DNA from: Clostridia bacterium
GTDB lineage: Bacteria > Bacillota > Clostridia > Oscillospirales > CAG-272
Length of the DNA: 6,672 bases
NCBI GenBank assembly: GCA_017411935.1
Contig: JAFQPC010000045.1
Span: 1 to 6,672 of the forward strand
Reading direction: 5' to 3'
Shown here in pieces: positions 1 through 6,662 of this stretch. The notes beneath the pieces are model-generated. The model was not told the origin of the DNA. It saw only the letters and a list, made by a program, of their open reading frames with translations, and searched no databases. Position 1 is the stretch's first letter, and each line of letters begins with the position of its first letter. A program made the position numbers and the translations under genes.

Positions 1-849
1 CGCACAGTGCGGGCAAGCACCCGCAGGATTGTTAAAGGAAAACATTCTCGGTTCGAGCTCGCCAAAGGAAATTCCGTGTTCTTCGCAGGCGTAGCTTTGC
101 GAAAACTCAAGTTCTTTCGCATCCCCTTCGCGAGGTACTGTCACAATCAACAGATGCCCGTCCGCCAAGCGAAGCGCGTTTTCCACCGAATCGCCGAGAC
201 GCGGACGAAGATCGGGTTTCATTACGAGACGGTCAACAACCACCTCGATCGTATGCTTTTTATTCTTATCAAGCTTGATTTCTTCCGAGATATCGTAAAG
301 GCTTCCGTCAACACGGACACGAACGTATCCGCTTTTTTTGGTCGAAGCAAAAACCTTTTCGTGCATTCCCTTTTGCGCACGAACCACAGGTGCAAGCACC
401 ATAAACCGTTCGCCCTCGGGAAGCTCCATAATTTTGTCGATGATGGTATCGGTCGACTGTCTTCGGATTTCCTTACCGCAGATCGGACAATGCGGAATAC
501 CAATACGAGCATAAAGAAGACGAAGATAGTCATAGATCTCCGTCACCGTTCCCACCGTGGAACGAGGGTTCTTAGAGGTGGTTTTCTGATCAATCGCAAT
601 CGCAGGAGAAAGCCCCTCGATCAGATCGACGTCGGGCTTGTCCATCTGCCCGAGAAATTGTCTTGCATACGAGGAAAGCGATTCCACGAAGCGTCGATGA
701 CCCTCGGCATAGACCGTATCAAAAGCCAGCGAAGATTTTCCCGATCCTGACAGTCCCGTCAATATTACGAGCTGATCGCGAGGGATCTCCAAGTTCACGT
801 TTTTCAAATTATTCACGCGTGCACCGCGTATCACAATAGATTTTGGCAT
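1..849 (-). CDS. uvrA: Excinuclease ABC subunit A (UvrA), N-terminal part, cut by the window edge
   Basis: UvrA is the damage-sensing ABC-type ATPase of nucleotide excision repair. It acts in the cytoplasm as a dimer that loads UvrB onto damaged DNA. I translated the minus strand from the ATG at 849 to position 1, which gives 283 intact residues in frame and no stop; the full protein in this family is about 940 residues. Visible marks are the [11 protein letters not shown] start (residues 7-17), the Walker A loop GLSGSGKSS (32-40), the signature NPRSTVGT (94-101) followed by [14 protein letters not shown], a CPIC pair at 121-124, and the first zinc module C255-x2-H258-x20-C279-x2-C282 around [19 protein letters not shown]. 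The ATG is chosen because it gives the family-standard N-terminus. It lies one base after the uvrB stop, so the two genes form an operon and are probably translationally coupled. The ABC signature, Walker B and second ATPase half lie outside the window. Confidence 0.96.
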   Translation of the reverse strand, partial: MPKSIVIRGARVNNLKNVNLEIPRDQLVILTGLSGSGKSSLAFDTVYAEGHRRFVESLSSYARQFLGQMDKPDVDLIEGLSPAIAIDQKTTSKNPRSTVGTVTEIYDYLRLLYARIGIPHCPICGKEIRRQSTDTIIDKIMELPEGERFMVLAPVVRAQKGMHEKVFASTKKSGYVRVRVDGSLYDISEEIKLDKNKKHTIEVVVDRLVMKPDLRPRLGDSVENALRLADGHLLIVTVPREGDAKELEFSQSYACEEHGISFGELEPRMFSFNNPAGACPHCA

Positions 850-850
850 A

Positions 851-2839
851 TTATTTTTTCGACTGTTCCTTTCGTATCTCTGCAATTTTATCACGGAGAT
901 ATGCTGCCTGCTCAAATTCCAAATTCTTGGCAGCTCTCTTCATTTGCGCCGTCAATTCTTCGATTTTACGATCGCGTTCCTTGGCGCTCATCTTCTTCGA
1001 CGTACCGTCTGCATTCTTTCGTTCATGCTTGTCCGAACGTCCGATCTCAATCACGTCACGAACGTCTTTGACGATCGTCTTCGGAACGATTCCGTGCGCC
1101 GTATTATATTCAGTCTGAATTTTTCTTCTTCGTTCGGTCTCCCGAATGGCAGCCGCCATCGAGCCCGTCACGGTATCGGCATACATTATGACCTTACCCT
1201 GCGCGTTTCTTGCCGCACGACCAATGGTCTGAATGAGGCTTCGTTCAGCTCGCAAAAATCCTTCCTTGTCAGCATCAAGAATTGCCACAAGAGATACTTC
1301 AGGAATATCCAATCCCTCACGAAGCAGATTAATACCGACCAGTACGTCAAACTCACCGAGACGAAGATCACGAATGATCTCCATACGCTCCAAGGTATCG
1401 ACATTGAAATGGATATATTTGACCTTAATTCCGTTGGTTTGCAAATATTCGGTTAGGTCCTCTGCCATTTTTCTTGTCAAAGTCGTGACAAGAACTCGCT
1501 CATTTCGCTCAGTACGAAGTTTGATCTCTCCCATCAGATCGTCGATCTGTCCGTCGATCGGTCGAACCTCGACCTCGGGATCGACAAGTCCTGTCGGACG
1601 AATGATCTGCTCTACCACCTGCTCCGATTCGGCAATCTCGTAATCTCCAGGCGTTGCGCTGATATAGATGGTTTGATGAAGCTTCGATTCAAACTCTTCA
1701 AAGAAAAGGGGTCGGTTATCAAATGCCGAGGGCAAACGGAATCCGAAATCTACAAGATTTTTCTTTCTTGCCGTATCACCACCGCTCATACCGCGCACCT
1801 GCGGAAGTGTGACATGGGATTCATCGACAAAGAGCAAAAAATCCTCGGGAAAATAATCCAACAAAGTATATGGCGTTGATCCCGCAGGTCTGCCCGCAAG
1901 AACGCGCGAATAGTTTTCTACACCCGAACAGAAACCAACCTCACGAAGCATTTCCATATCGTATTTTACGCGCTCCTCGATACGCTGTGCTTCGATCAAC
2001 TTTCCTTCGGAACGGAAAAATTCGACGCGCTCGATCATTTCCTGAAAAATTTCGGCAATGGCTTTTTCCTTTTTATCGTCCGAAACGGCATAGTGTGTCG
2101 CGGGATAGATACCAACGTATGCAAGATACTTAAGGACCTCTCCCGTAACAATATTGATCTCGGCAATGCGATCAATCTCATCACCGAAAAATTCTACGCG
2201 AAACGCATGCTCCTGCATGTTGGCAGGAATAATGTCTACGGTATCTCCCTGCACACGGAATTTATCGCGTTCCAAGGAAAAATCGTTTCGATCGTAGCTG
2301 ATCGCCACCAAGCGCTGAATTAAATCATCACGTCCCATTGCCATTCCGGGACGAAGCGCAATCACGAGATTTTTATATTCCACGGGATCTCCCAAAGAAT
2401 AGATACACGAAACACTCGCGACAATAATAACGTCATTCCTCTCAAAAAGCGCAGAAGTCGCACTGTGGCGAAGCATATCGATTTCATCGTTAATCATTGC
2501 ATCTTTTTCGATATACACGTCTTTGCCGGGAATATATGCCTCGGGCTGATAATAATCGTAATAAGAAACGAAATATTCTACCGCATTTTCGGGAAAGAGT
2601 TCCCGAAATTCCGAGCAAAGCTGACCTGCCAAGGTTTTGTTATGGGCAAGCACAAGCGTCGGCTTGTTGACATTCGCGATCACGTTTGCCATCGTAAAGG
2701 TTTTTCCCGATCCCGTCACACCGAGAAGCGTTTGCTTTTTATCTCCGCGAAGAACTCCCTCAGTGAGCTTTTCGATTGCTTGCGGCTGATCTCCGCTGGG
2801 AGCATATCCCGATTTCAATTTAAATTTTTGCTGATGCAC
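851..2839 (-). CDS. uvrB: Excinuclease ABC subunit B (UvrB), GTG start
   Basis: UvrB is the helicase-like subunit of nucleotide excision repair. UvrA loads it at lesions; it verifies damage with a beta-hairpin, then recruits UvrC for incision. With the GTG start the product has 662 residues, within the usual range (E. coli 673). Visible in order: the N-terminal [11 protein letters not shown] (about 12-22), Walker A GVTGSGKT (40-47), beta-hairpin stretch [14 protein letters not shown] (89-102), Walker B-like DESH (339-342), YISATPG (392-398), the [30 protein letters not shown] block (about 501-530), motif [10 protein letters not shown] (538-545) and a C-terminal UVR domain (about 625-660, [12 protein letters not shown]) that contacts UvrC. 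The open frame extends to a TTG at 2869, but the GTG at 2839 has AAAGGGGAG 7 bases upstream and yields the standard N-terminus ([11 protein letters not shown]). Residues 477-479 are HFN, where the family usually has HS(D/E). It is the first gene of the uvrB-uvrA operon. Confidence 0.97.
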   Translation of the reverse strand: MHQQKFKLKSGYAPSGDQPQAIEKLTEGVLRGDKKQTLLGVTGSGKTFTMANVIANVNKPTLVLAHNKTLAGQLCSEFRELFPENAVEYFVSYYDYYQPEAYIPGKDVYIEKDAMINDEIDMLRHSATSALFERNDVIIVASVSCIYSLGDPVEYKNLVIALRPGMAMGRDDLIQRLVAISYDRNDFSLERDKFRVQGDTVDIIPANMQEHAFRVEFFGDEIDRIAEINIVTGEVLKYLAYVGIYPATHYAVSDDKKEKAIAEIFQEMIERVEFFRSEGKLIEAQRIEERVKYDMEMLREVGFCSGVENYSRVLAGRPAGSTPYTLLDYFPEDFLLFVDESHVTLPQVRGMSGGDTARKKNLVDFGFRLPSAFDNRPLFFEEFESKLHQTIYISATPGDYEIAESEQVVEQIIRPTGLVDPEVEVRPIDGQIDDLMGEIKLRTERNERVLVTTLTRKMAEDLTEYLQTNGIKVKYIHFNVDTLERMEIIRDLRLGEFDVLVGINLLREGLDIPEVSLVAILDADKEGFLRAERSLIQTIGRAARNAQGKVIMYADTVTGSMAAAIRETERRRKIQTEYNTAHGIVPKTIVKDVRDVIEIGRSDKHERKNADGTSKKMSAKERDRKIEELTAQMKRAAKNLEFEQAAYLRDKIAEIRKEQSKK

Positions 2840-2846
2840 AGAAACA

Positions 2847-2855
2847 CTCCCCTTT
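2847..2855 (-). promoter_or_regulatory. Shine-Dalgarno sequence that sets the uvrB GTG start
   Basis: The minus strand reads AAAGGGGAG, followed by 7 bases and then GTG at 2839. This strong, ideally spaced site decides the start in favour of the GTG. The competing TTG at 2869 lies upstream of this site, close to the predicted transcription start, and has no comparable purine-rich sequence before it. Confidence 0.85.
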
Positions 2856-2872
2856 CCGAAAGATTTCAATAT

Positions 2873-2885
2873 TGATATTATATCA
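2873..2885. repeat. 13-bp palindrome covering the uvrB -10 box
   Basis: On the minus strand TGATAT and ATATCA flank a single central A, so the -10 box lies inside a perfect odd-centred palindrome. It is a possible repressor site, but alternating A/T DNA in -10 regions gives such palindromes easily by chance. Confidence 0.35.
2877..2885 (-). promoter_or_regulatory. uvrB-uvrA operon promoter, extended -10 box
   Basis: The minus strand reads TGATATAAT: a consensus TATAAT (2877-2882) with a TGn extension (2883-2885). The expected transcription start is near 2870, about 30 bases before the GTG start codon. No good -35 hexamer is seen 16-18 bases upstream (TTTATT at 2900-2905 is the best placed). 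The region upstream is A/T-rich and could act as an UP element. I saw no GAACnnnnGTTC-like LexA box here. Confidence 0.78.
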
Positions 2886-2916
2886 TATTTTTTTCAAAAA
2901 ATAAATAGAGAAGACG

Positions 2917-2953
2917 AAAAAAGAGATTCCGTTTTTTTACGAAATCTCTTTTT
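2917..2953 (-). terminator. Intrinsic terminator of dxs
   Basis: A 14-bp stem (2918-2931 with 2940-2953) with an 8-base loop of seven A and one T in the minus-strand reading is followed by a T-tract. The core of the stem is GAGATTTCG paired with CGGAATCTC. The 2929/2942 pair is G-U in the minus-strand RNA and a mismatch in the plus-strand RNA, which supports minus-strand orientation. The stem begins 2 bases after the dxs stop, so the dxs transcript has almost no 3' untranslated region before it. Confidence 0.9.
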
Positions 2954-2955
2954 AT

Positions 2956-4854
2956 TTATTTGGATAAGCGAAGAACGGTTGCTTCAATATGCTCTGCACT
3001 AACACCTGCCGCTTCATACATCGACTCCCCGAGCTTACGACGCTCCACAAAAGAATCGTCAATCGCAAGAATCTCAAAAGAATCGGTTGTAAGTCCGTGA
3101 CGGCGCATCATTTGTAGCGAAAGATTCATTCCCATACCGCCGCTTTGAATTTCTTCTTCCAAGAACAAAATTTTACAATCGTTTTTTGGAAGTGCTTCAT
3201 AAAGACGATCGGACAAAATATCGTACGGTTTCAATACCTCAAGCAATATAATACCAACCGAAACACCGTGCTCCACGATATGTTTTTGCGCTGCCATTGC
3301 TTCTTTTACGATCTTACCGTGAGTAACGATAACAACAGAGGGAGCGTTAGCATCAAAAAAGTTTTTGGCAAATCCGAGAGGACGGCTAAGTCCCTCGGGA
3401 TAAAATTCGCGTACGATCTCTTGATCCTCACTTGCATTCGGATAGCGAATAACGCAAGGAAGCTTTGATTCATACGCTTCTTTCATTGCCGATCGAAGCG
3501 TATCAAAGGTGATCGGTGTATAAATTGTCAAATTTGGAATCTGCGAAAGGAAAGCTACGTCAAAAATTCCGTGATGTGTCGCGCCGTCACCCGAATTCAG
3601 TCCTGCGCGGTCAACACAAAGAACACAAGGAAGCTTTTGAAGAGCAATATCGTGAATTACTTGATCGTATCCACGTTGCAGAAAGGTGGAATACAAAGCA
3701 ACAAACGGCTTCATTCCGTTCGCACAAAGTCCTGCCGCAAAGGTCAGTGCGTGTTCCTCGGCAATGCCAACATCAAAGAATCGTTTTTCATCGACCGACT
3801 TGATCTCATCTACTCCGGTCGCCTCTCCCATTGCCGCAGTAATCGCGCAAACCTTCGTATCTTCTTTCGCAAGCGATGCCAAAGCAATACCCATTTCCCT
3901 CGAAAAACTCGTCCGAGTTTCCATCGTTGTCTGTGGCTTCATTCCGTGATAATTCTCAGGGGATTGTTCCGCAGGAGCATATCCTTTTCCCTTTTGAGTC
4001 TTGAGATGTACCAGAACACTCTCGTCCAATTTTTTTGCCTCGCGAAGCAGATGCTCGACCGCTTCATAGTCGTTACCGTCAATCGGACCGAGATAGGACA
4101 ATCCCATACTTTCAAAATAATTCGAGCCGTAAAGTACATTTTTAAGCATTTTCTTTACGCCACGGACCATTCGATACAGCGATTTACCAATGAGAGGGAT
4201 TTTTCGTAAAAACTTTCCCGTCGCACGTTTTGTTTTAAAATAGCCCGACTTCGTACGAAGTTTGGAAAGGTTCTTCGCAAAGCGCCCGATATTCTTTGAA
4301 ATCGACATCTCATTCTCGTTCATCACGATGACGAGCCTAAGATCCTTTTTACAATTATTCAGTGCCTCGTGGATCATTCCCCCCGTATAAGCGCCGTCAC
4401 CGATCACAACAACTGTATAGGCATCCGAACCGTTCAGCTGATCGGACATCGCAAAGCCAAGTCCCGCAGAAAGCGAGGTGGCACTGTGCCCCGCACCAAA
4501 GCAATCGTGCTCGCTTTCAAAGCGATTGGTAAATCCACTCAAACCACCCGCCTGACGAAGCGTATCTAGCTGTTCATAACGTCCCGTCAGCATCTTATGC
4601 ACATAGCTCTGATGACCTACGTCAAAAATCACATGATCCTTTGGTGTATCAAACACACGATGGATCGCCATCGTCAGCTCCACCACGCCAAGATTGGAGG
4701 CAAGATGTCCTCCGTTTTTCGTGGTGACACGAATAAGCTCGGAGCGAATTTCCTCGGCAAGCTCACCCATTTTTTCAGTAGGAATTGCTCGAAAATCCTC
4801 GGGAGAATGGATCGTGGACAGATATTGAATTGTCTTTTCTTCATAAGAAGCCAT
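2956..4854 (-). CDS. dxs: 1-deoxy-D-xylulose-5-phosphate synthase (Dxs)
   Basis: Dxs condenses pyruvate and glyceraldehyde 3-phosphate to 1-deoxy-D-xylulose 5-phosphate using thiamine diphosphate and Mg. This is the entry step of the MEP isoprenoid pathway and also feeds thiamine and pyridoxal synthesis. The product has 632 residues (E. coli 620). Visible: GGHLASNLG with catalytic-type H50; the ThDP/Mg motif from GDGAYTGGM (D153) to N181 in NENEMSIS; SNYFESMGLSYLGPIDGND (244-262); H303 in NYHG; the Pyr-domain AEEHALTFAAG with E367; LYSTFLQRGYDQ (387-398); DRAGL (R416), D423 and H427; and R470 in RYP. Start: ATG at 4854, with AAGGAA 6 bases upstream. It has its own extended -10 promoter and terminator, so it looks monocistronic, away from the xseA-xseB-ispA setting common for dxs in Bacillota. 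Several conserved spots differ from E. coli (NSGDGATHHG after DRAGL; a C-terminus with ERRKLGE), so it may be a divergent subtype. The assignment is firm, the exact subgroup is not. Confidence 0.95.
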   Translation of the reverse strand: MASYEEKTIQYLSTIHSPEDFRAIPTEKMGELAEEIRSELIRVTTKNGGHLASNLGVVELTMAIHRVFDTPKDHVIFDVGHQSYVHKMLTGRYEQLDTLRQAGGLSGFTNRFESEHDCFGAGHSATSLSAGLGFAMSDQLNGSDAYTVVVIGDGAYTGGMIHEALNNCKKDLRLVIVMNENEMSISKNIGRFAKNLSKLRTKSGYFKTKRATGKFLRKIPLIGKSLYRMVRGVKKMLKNVLYGSNYFESMGLSYLGPIDGNDYEAVEHLLREAKKLDESVLVHLKTQKGKGYAPAEQSPENYHGMKPQTTMETRTSFSREMGIALASLAKEDTKVCAITAAMGEATGVDEIKSVDEKRFFDVGIAEEHALTFAAGLCANGMKPFVALYSTFLQRGYDQVIHDIALQKLPCVLCVDRAGLNSGDGATHHGIFDVAFLSQIPNLTIYTPITFDTLRSAMKEAYESKLPCVIRYPNASEDQEIVREFYPEGLSRPLGFAKNFFDANAPSVVIVTHGKIVKEAMAAQKHIVEHGVSVGIILLEVLKPYDILSDRLYEALPKNDCKILFLEEEIQSGGMGMNLSLQMMRRHGLTTDSFEILAIDDSFVERRKLGESMYEAAGVSAEHIEATVLRLSK

Positions 4855-4860
4855 AGAAAG

Positions 4861-4875
4861 TTCCTTTTCTCCTTT
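4861..4875 (-). promoter_or_regulatory. Tandem Shine-Dalgarno sequences of dxs
   Basis: Two purine-rich sites precede the dxs ATG. AAGGAA (4861-4866) is 6 bases from the start, which is a good distance. AAAGGAGA (4868-4875) matches the ribosome better but is 13 bases away. The near site probably sets the start, and the far one may act as a standby site. No alternative in-frame start lies between them. Confidence 0.65.
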
Positions 4876-4890
4876 GTTCGTATTTTAATT

Positions 4891-4899
4891 ATTATACCA
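4891..4899 (-). promoter_or_regulatory. dxs promoter, extended -10 box
   Basis: The minus strand reads TGGTATAAT: a consensus TATAAT (4891-4896) with the TGn extension (4897-4899). The expected transcription start is near 4884, giving a leader of about 30 bases. The hexamer 17 bases upstream (4914-4919, TTTTCT) is a poor -35 match, which the extended -10 could compensate. It sits between the mutase terminator and the dxs ribosome binding site, which makes dxs an independent unit. Confidence 0.8.
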
Positions 4900-4907
4900 T
4901 AAAACGA

Positions 4908-4929
4908 TCAAAAAGAAAAGTCTTTTTGA
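4908..4929. repeat. 8-bp perfect inverted repeat upstream of the dxs -10 box
   Basis: TCAAAAAG (4908-4915) and CTTTTTGA (4922-4929) are perfect inverted copies separated by 6 bases. The left arm overlaps the place where the -35 box of the dxs promoter would lie. It could be an operator, or simply a chance feature of an A/T-tract region; it is too A/T-rich to be a strong RNA hairpin. Confidence 0.4.
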
Positions 4930-4930
4930 G

Positions 4931-4963
4931 AAAAAAACACCGTCCCGAAGGACGGCGTTTTTT
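4931..4963 (-). terminator. Intrinsic terminator of the phosphohexomutase gene
   Basis: On the minus strand an A-tract is followed by CGCCGTCC, the loop TTCG, GGACGGTG and seven T. The 8-bp GC-rich stem (4938-4945 with 4950-4957) closes a C(UUCG)G tetraloop, one of the most stable RNA loops, and the flanking A and T tracts extend it. One pair (4939/4956) is G-U in the minus-strand RNA but A-C in the plus-strand RNA, which fits minus-strand function. It lies 15 bases past the mutase stop and insulates dxs from read-through. Confidence 0.93.
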
Positions 4964-4977
4964 CTGACACTTAACAA

Positions 4978-6651
4978 TTAGCAATCTTTTTCAAATGTAG
5001 CGCGCATCACCGCAAGCTTCTCGTCAGCCTCGGCAGGCGTTGCCGCAACAACGCTGAAATAGAATTTACACTTCGGCTCGGTTCCGCTCGGACGAACGGC
5101 AACCCAGCTTCCGTCGGCAAGAACGAAACGAAGAACGTCGGATTTTGTAAAGCCCGCGTCGATCATTTCCTGCGACGTATAATCTTCCATCTTTAAAACG
5201 GCAACCTCACCCGACTTCGTGGGAGGATTCTTGCGAAGTCCATCCACAAGCGCGGTGATTTTTTCCGCGCCGTCAAGTCCCTTGAACGTAAAGTTATCGA
5301 GAGCATCGCGGAAAAAGCCGTATTTCTTATACAGCGCTTCCAAGGCATCAATTAAAGTCATACCCATCTTGTGGTAATAAACCGTTGCTTCACAAAGCAT
5401 CAAAGACGCCTGCACCGCATCCTTATCGCGAACGCAGTCGGAAATCAGACATCCGTAGCTCTCCTCGTAACCGAAAACAAAGGTCTTATCGCCCGCAAGC
5501 TCGTGACGGTAAACCTTGTCACCGATAAACTTAAAACCTGTCAGCGTCTTTTCAACGCTTACACCATAATTCTCACAAATACGGTCGCCAAGATCCGAGG
5601 TAACGATGGTATTGAACATCACACCGTTTTTGGGAAGCGTCCCCTTTTCAGCTCTTTGAGAAAGAATATACTCGAGAAGAACGGCAGCCGATTGGTTTCC
5701 CGTCATACGAACGTAATCCCCACCGTGTTTGACGGCAACGCCCAAACGGTCACAGTCGGGATCGGTCGTGATAACAATATCGGCATTTGCTTTCTTTGCA
5801 TATTCCAAGGCGAGAACATAGGCGTCCGCCATTTCGGGGTTGGGGTTAAGCGTTTTCGAAAATTCGGTGTCGGGAACACACTGCTCCTCGACGGGAATGA
5901 CGTTATACCCCAAGCGAGAAAGCACCGTTCTGACAGGAACGTTACCCGTACCGTGCTGAGGAGAATATACGATCTTCACGTCGCTCTTGTCGAGGTCGTT
6001 GTTTTGCGTAATTTTCATCACAGCGGCATAATAGGTTTCATCAATCGAAGGATCGACTGTAACGATCAAATCGCCCGCTTCTTCTTTGGTCAAGGATTTG
6101 ATCGTCAAAGGATCGTCAATTCGCTCGATCTCGGCGACCACAGCATCGTTGACGTCGGGAACGAGCTGACAGCCGCGCTCATCGTAGAGTTTATATCCGT
6201 TATATTCAGGGGGATTGTGGGAAGCAGTGATCATAACACCGCCAAAAGCGCCGAGTTCTCTGACCGAGAACGAAAGTTCAGGTGTCGGACGAAGCGAATC
6301 AAAGAGATAGGCTTTGATTCCGTTTGCCGCGAGAACTCCTGCCGTTTCTTTTGCAAAATCAATACTGAAGCGGCGGTTGTCATGGGCAATCACAACACCG
6401 CGACGGCAAGCGTCATCGCCCGCTTTCTTCACGTATTCCGCATATCCTTGCGTCGTTTTGCGAACGATGTACTTGTTGATACGGTTCGTACCTGCGCCGA
6501 TCACTCCACGCAAGCCACCCGTTCCAAACGCAAGATCGCAGAAAAATCGTTCCTTGATCTCCTTATCGTTGCCTGCAATTGCGGCAAGCTCTGCTTTTGT
6601 CGCAGAATCTGCGTTCTGACACCAATGCTGATACTTTGCTTGATAATCCAT
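4978..6651 (-). CDS. Alpha-D-phosphohexomutase (phosphoglucomutase/phosphomannomutase, PgcA-like)
   Basis: This enzyme interconverts hexose 1-phosphate and 6-phosphate, most likely glucose and possibly mannose, through a phosphoserine intermediate in the cytoplasm. It supplies UDP-glucose and other sugar nucleotides for envelope glycans and storage polymers. The product has 557 residues, close to PgcA-type mutases of Bacillota (about 570-580). Four-domain family marks are present in order: FGTGGLRG (42-49), the catalytic loop TASHNPPEYNGYK with phospho-acceptor S144, PQHGTG (231-236), the metal loop DPDCDR (297-302), the sugar-binding GYEESYG (394-400) and the C-terminal phosphate loop RPSGTEPK (520-527). 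Cys replaces the more usual Ala in the metal loop, while all three metal-binding Asp are kept. The ATG at 6651 is supported by GAGGTGA just upstream. Only 21 bases lie between the start and the window edge, so an upstream operon partner cannot be judged. A terminator follows 15 bases after the stop. Substrate preference cannot be read from sequence alone, so no symbol is given (pgcA or pgm are candidates). Confidence 0.95.
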   Translation of the reverse strand: MDYQAKYQHWCQNADSATKAELAAIAGNDKEIKERFFCDLAFGTGGLRGVIGAGTNRINKYIVRKTTQGYAEYVKKAGDDACRRGVVIAHDNRRFSIDFAKETAGVLAANGIKAYLFDSLRPTPELSFSVRELGAFGGVMITASHNPPEYNGYKLYDERGCQLVPDVNDAVVAEIERIDDPLTIKSLTKEEAGDLIVTVDPSIDETYYAAVMKITQNNDLDKSDVKIVYSPQHGTGNVPVRTVLSRLGYNVIPVEEQCVPDTEFSKTLNPNPEMADAYVLALEYAKKANADIVITTDPDCDRLGVAVKHGGDYVRMTGNQSAAVLLEYILSQRAEKGTLPKNGVMFNTIVTSDLGDRICENYGVSVEKTLTGFKFIGDKVYRHELAGDKTFVFGYEESYGCLISDCVRDKDAVQASLMLCEATVYYHKMGMTLIDALEALYKKYGFFRDALDNFTFKGLDGAEKITALVDGLRKNPPTKSGEVAVLKMEDYTSQEMIDAGFTKSDVLRFVLADGSWVAVRPSGTEPKCKFYFSVVAATPAEADEKLAVMRATFEKDC

Positions 6652-6655
6652 AATT

Positions 6656-6662
6656 TCACCTC
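6656..6662 (-). promoter_or_regulatory. Shine-Dalgarno sequence of the phosphohexomutase
   Basis: GAGGTGA lies on the minus strand 4 bases before the ATG at 6651 (7 bases from GAGG), a near-consensus match to the 16S rRNA 3' end. It confirms the chosen start. The remaining 10 bases to the window edge show no promoter. Confidence 0.85.

Noticed and set aside
7..750. A 247-codon open frame on the plus strand opposite uvrA
   Set aside because: It lies fully antisense to the clearly conserved UvrA sequence, has no family features (Arg/His-rich, low complexity) and no ribosome site. It is a codon-usage shadow.
944..1456. Plus-strand open frames opposite the uvrB C-terminal half
   Set aside because: Several overlapping frames exist here, all antisense to the helicase motifs and UVR domain. 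None resembles a protein.
2840..2869. An N-terminal extension of UvrB from the TTG at 2869
   Set aside because: The ten codons overlap the ribosome binding site of the GTG start, and the TTG lies next to the predicted transcription start.
3571..4209. A 212-codon plus-strand open frame opposite dxs
   Set aside because: It is antisense to conserved Dxs motifs, shows no recognisable domain and has no promoter or ribosome site. It is a shadow frame.
4855..4977. A possible small RNA or riboswitch between the mutase and dxs
   Set aside because: The gap is only 123 bases and is accounted for by the terminator, promoter and ribosome binding sites. There is no room for a thiamine-pyrophosphate riboswitch and none of its conserved core is seen.
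5752..5763. Cys in the DPDCDR metal loop of the mutase as a sign of lost function
   Set aside because: The three Asp that bind the metal and the following Arg are intact. Ala-to-Cys at this position is, as far as I know, a tolerated variant in related mutases, and every other active-site loop is canonical.
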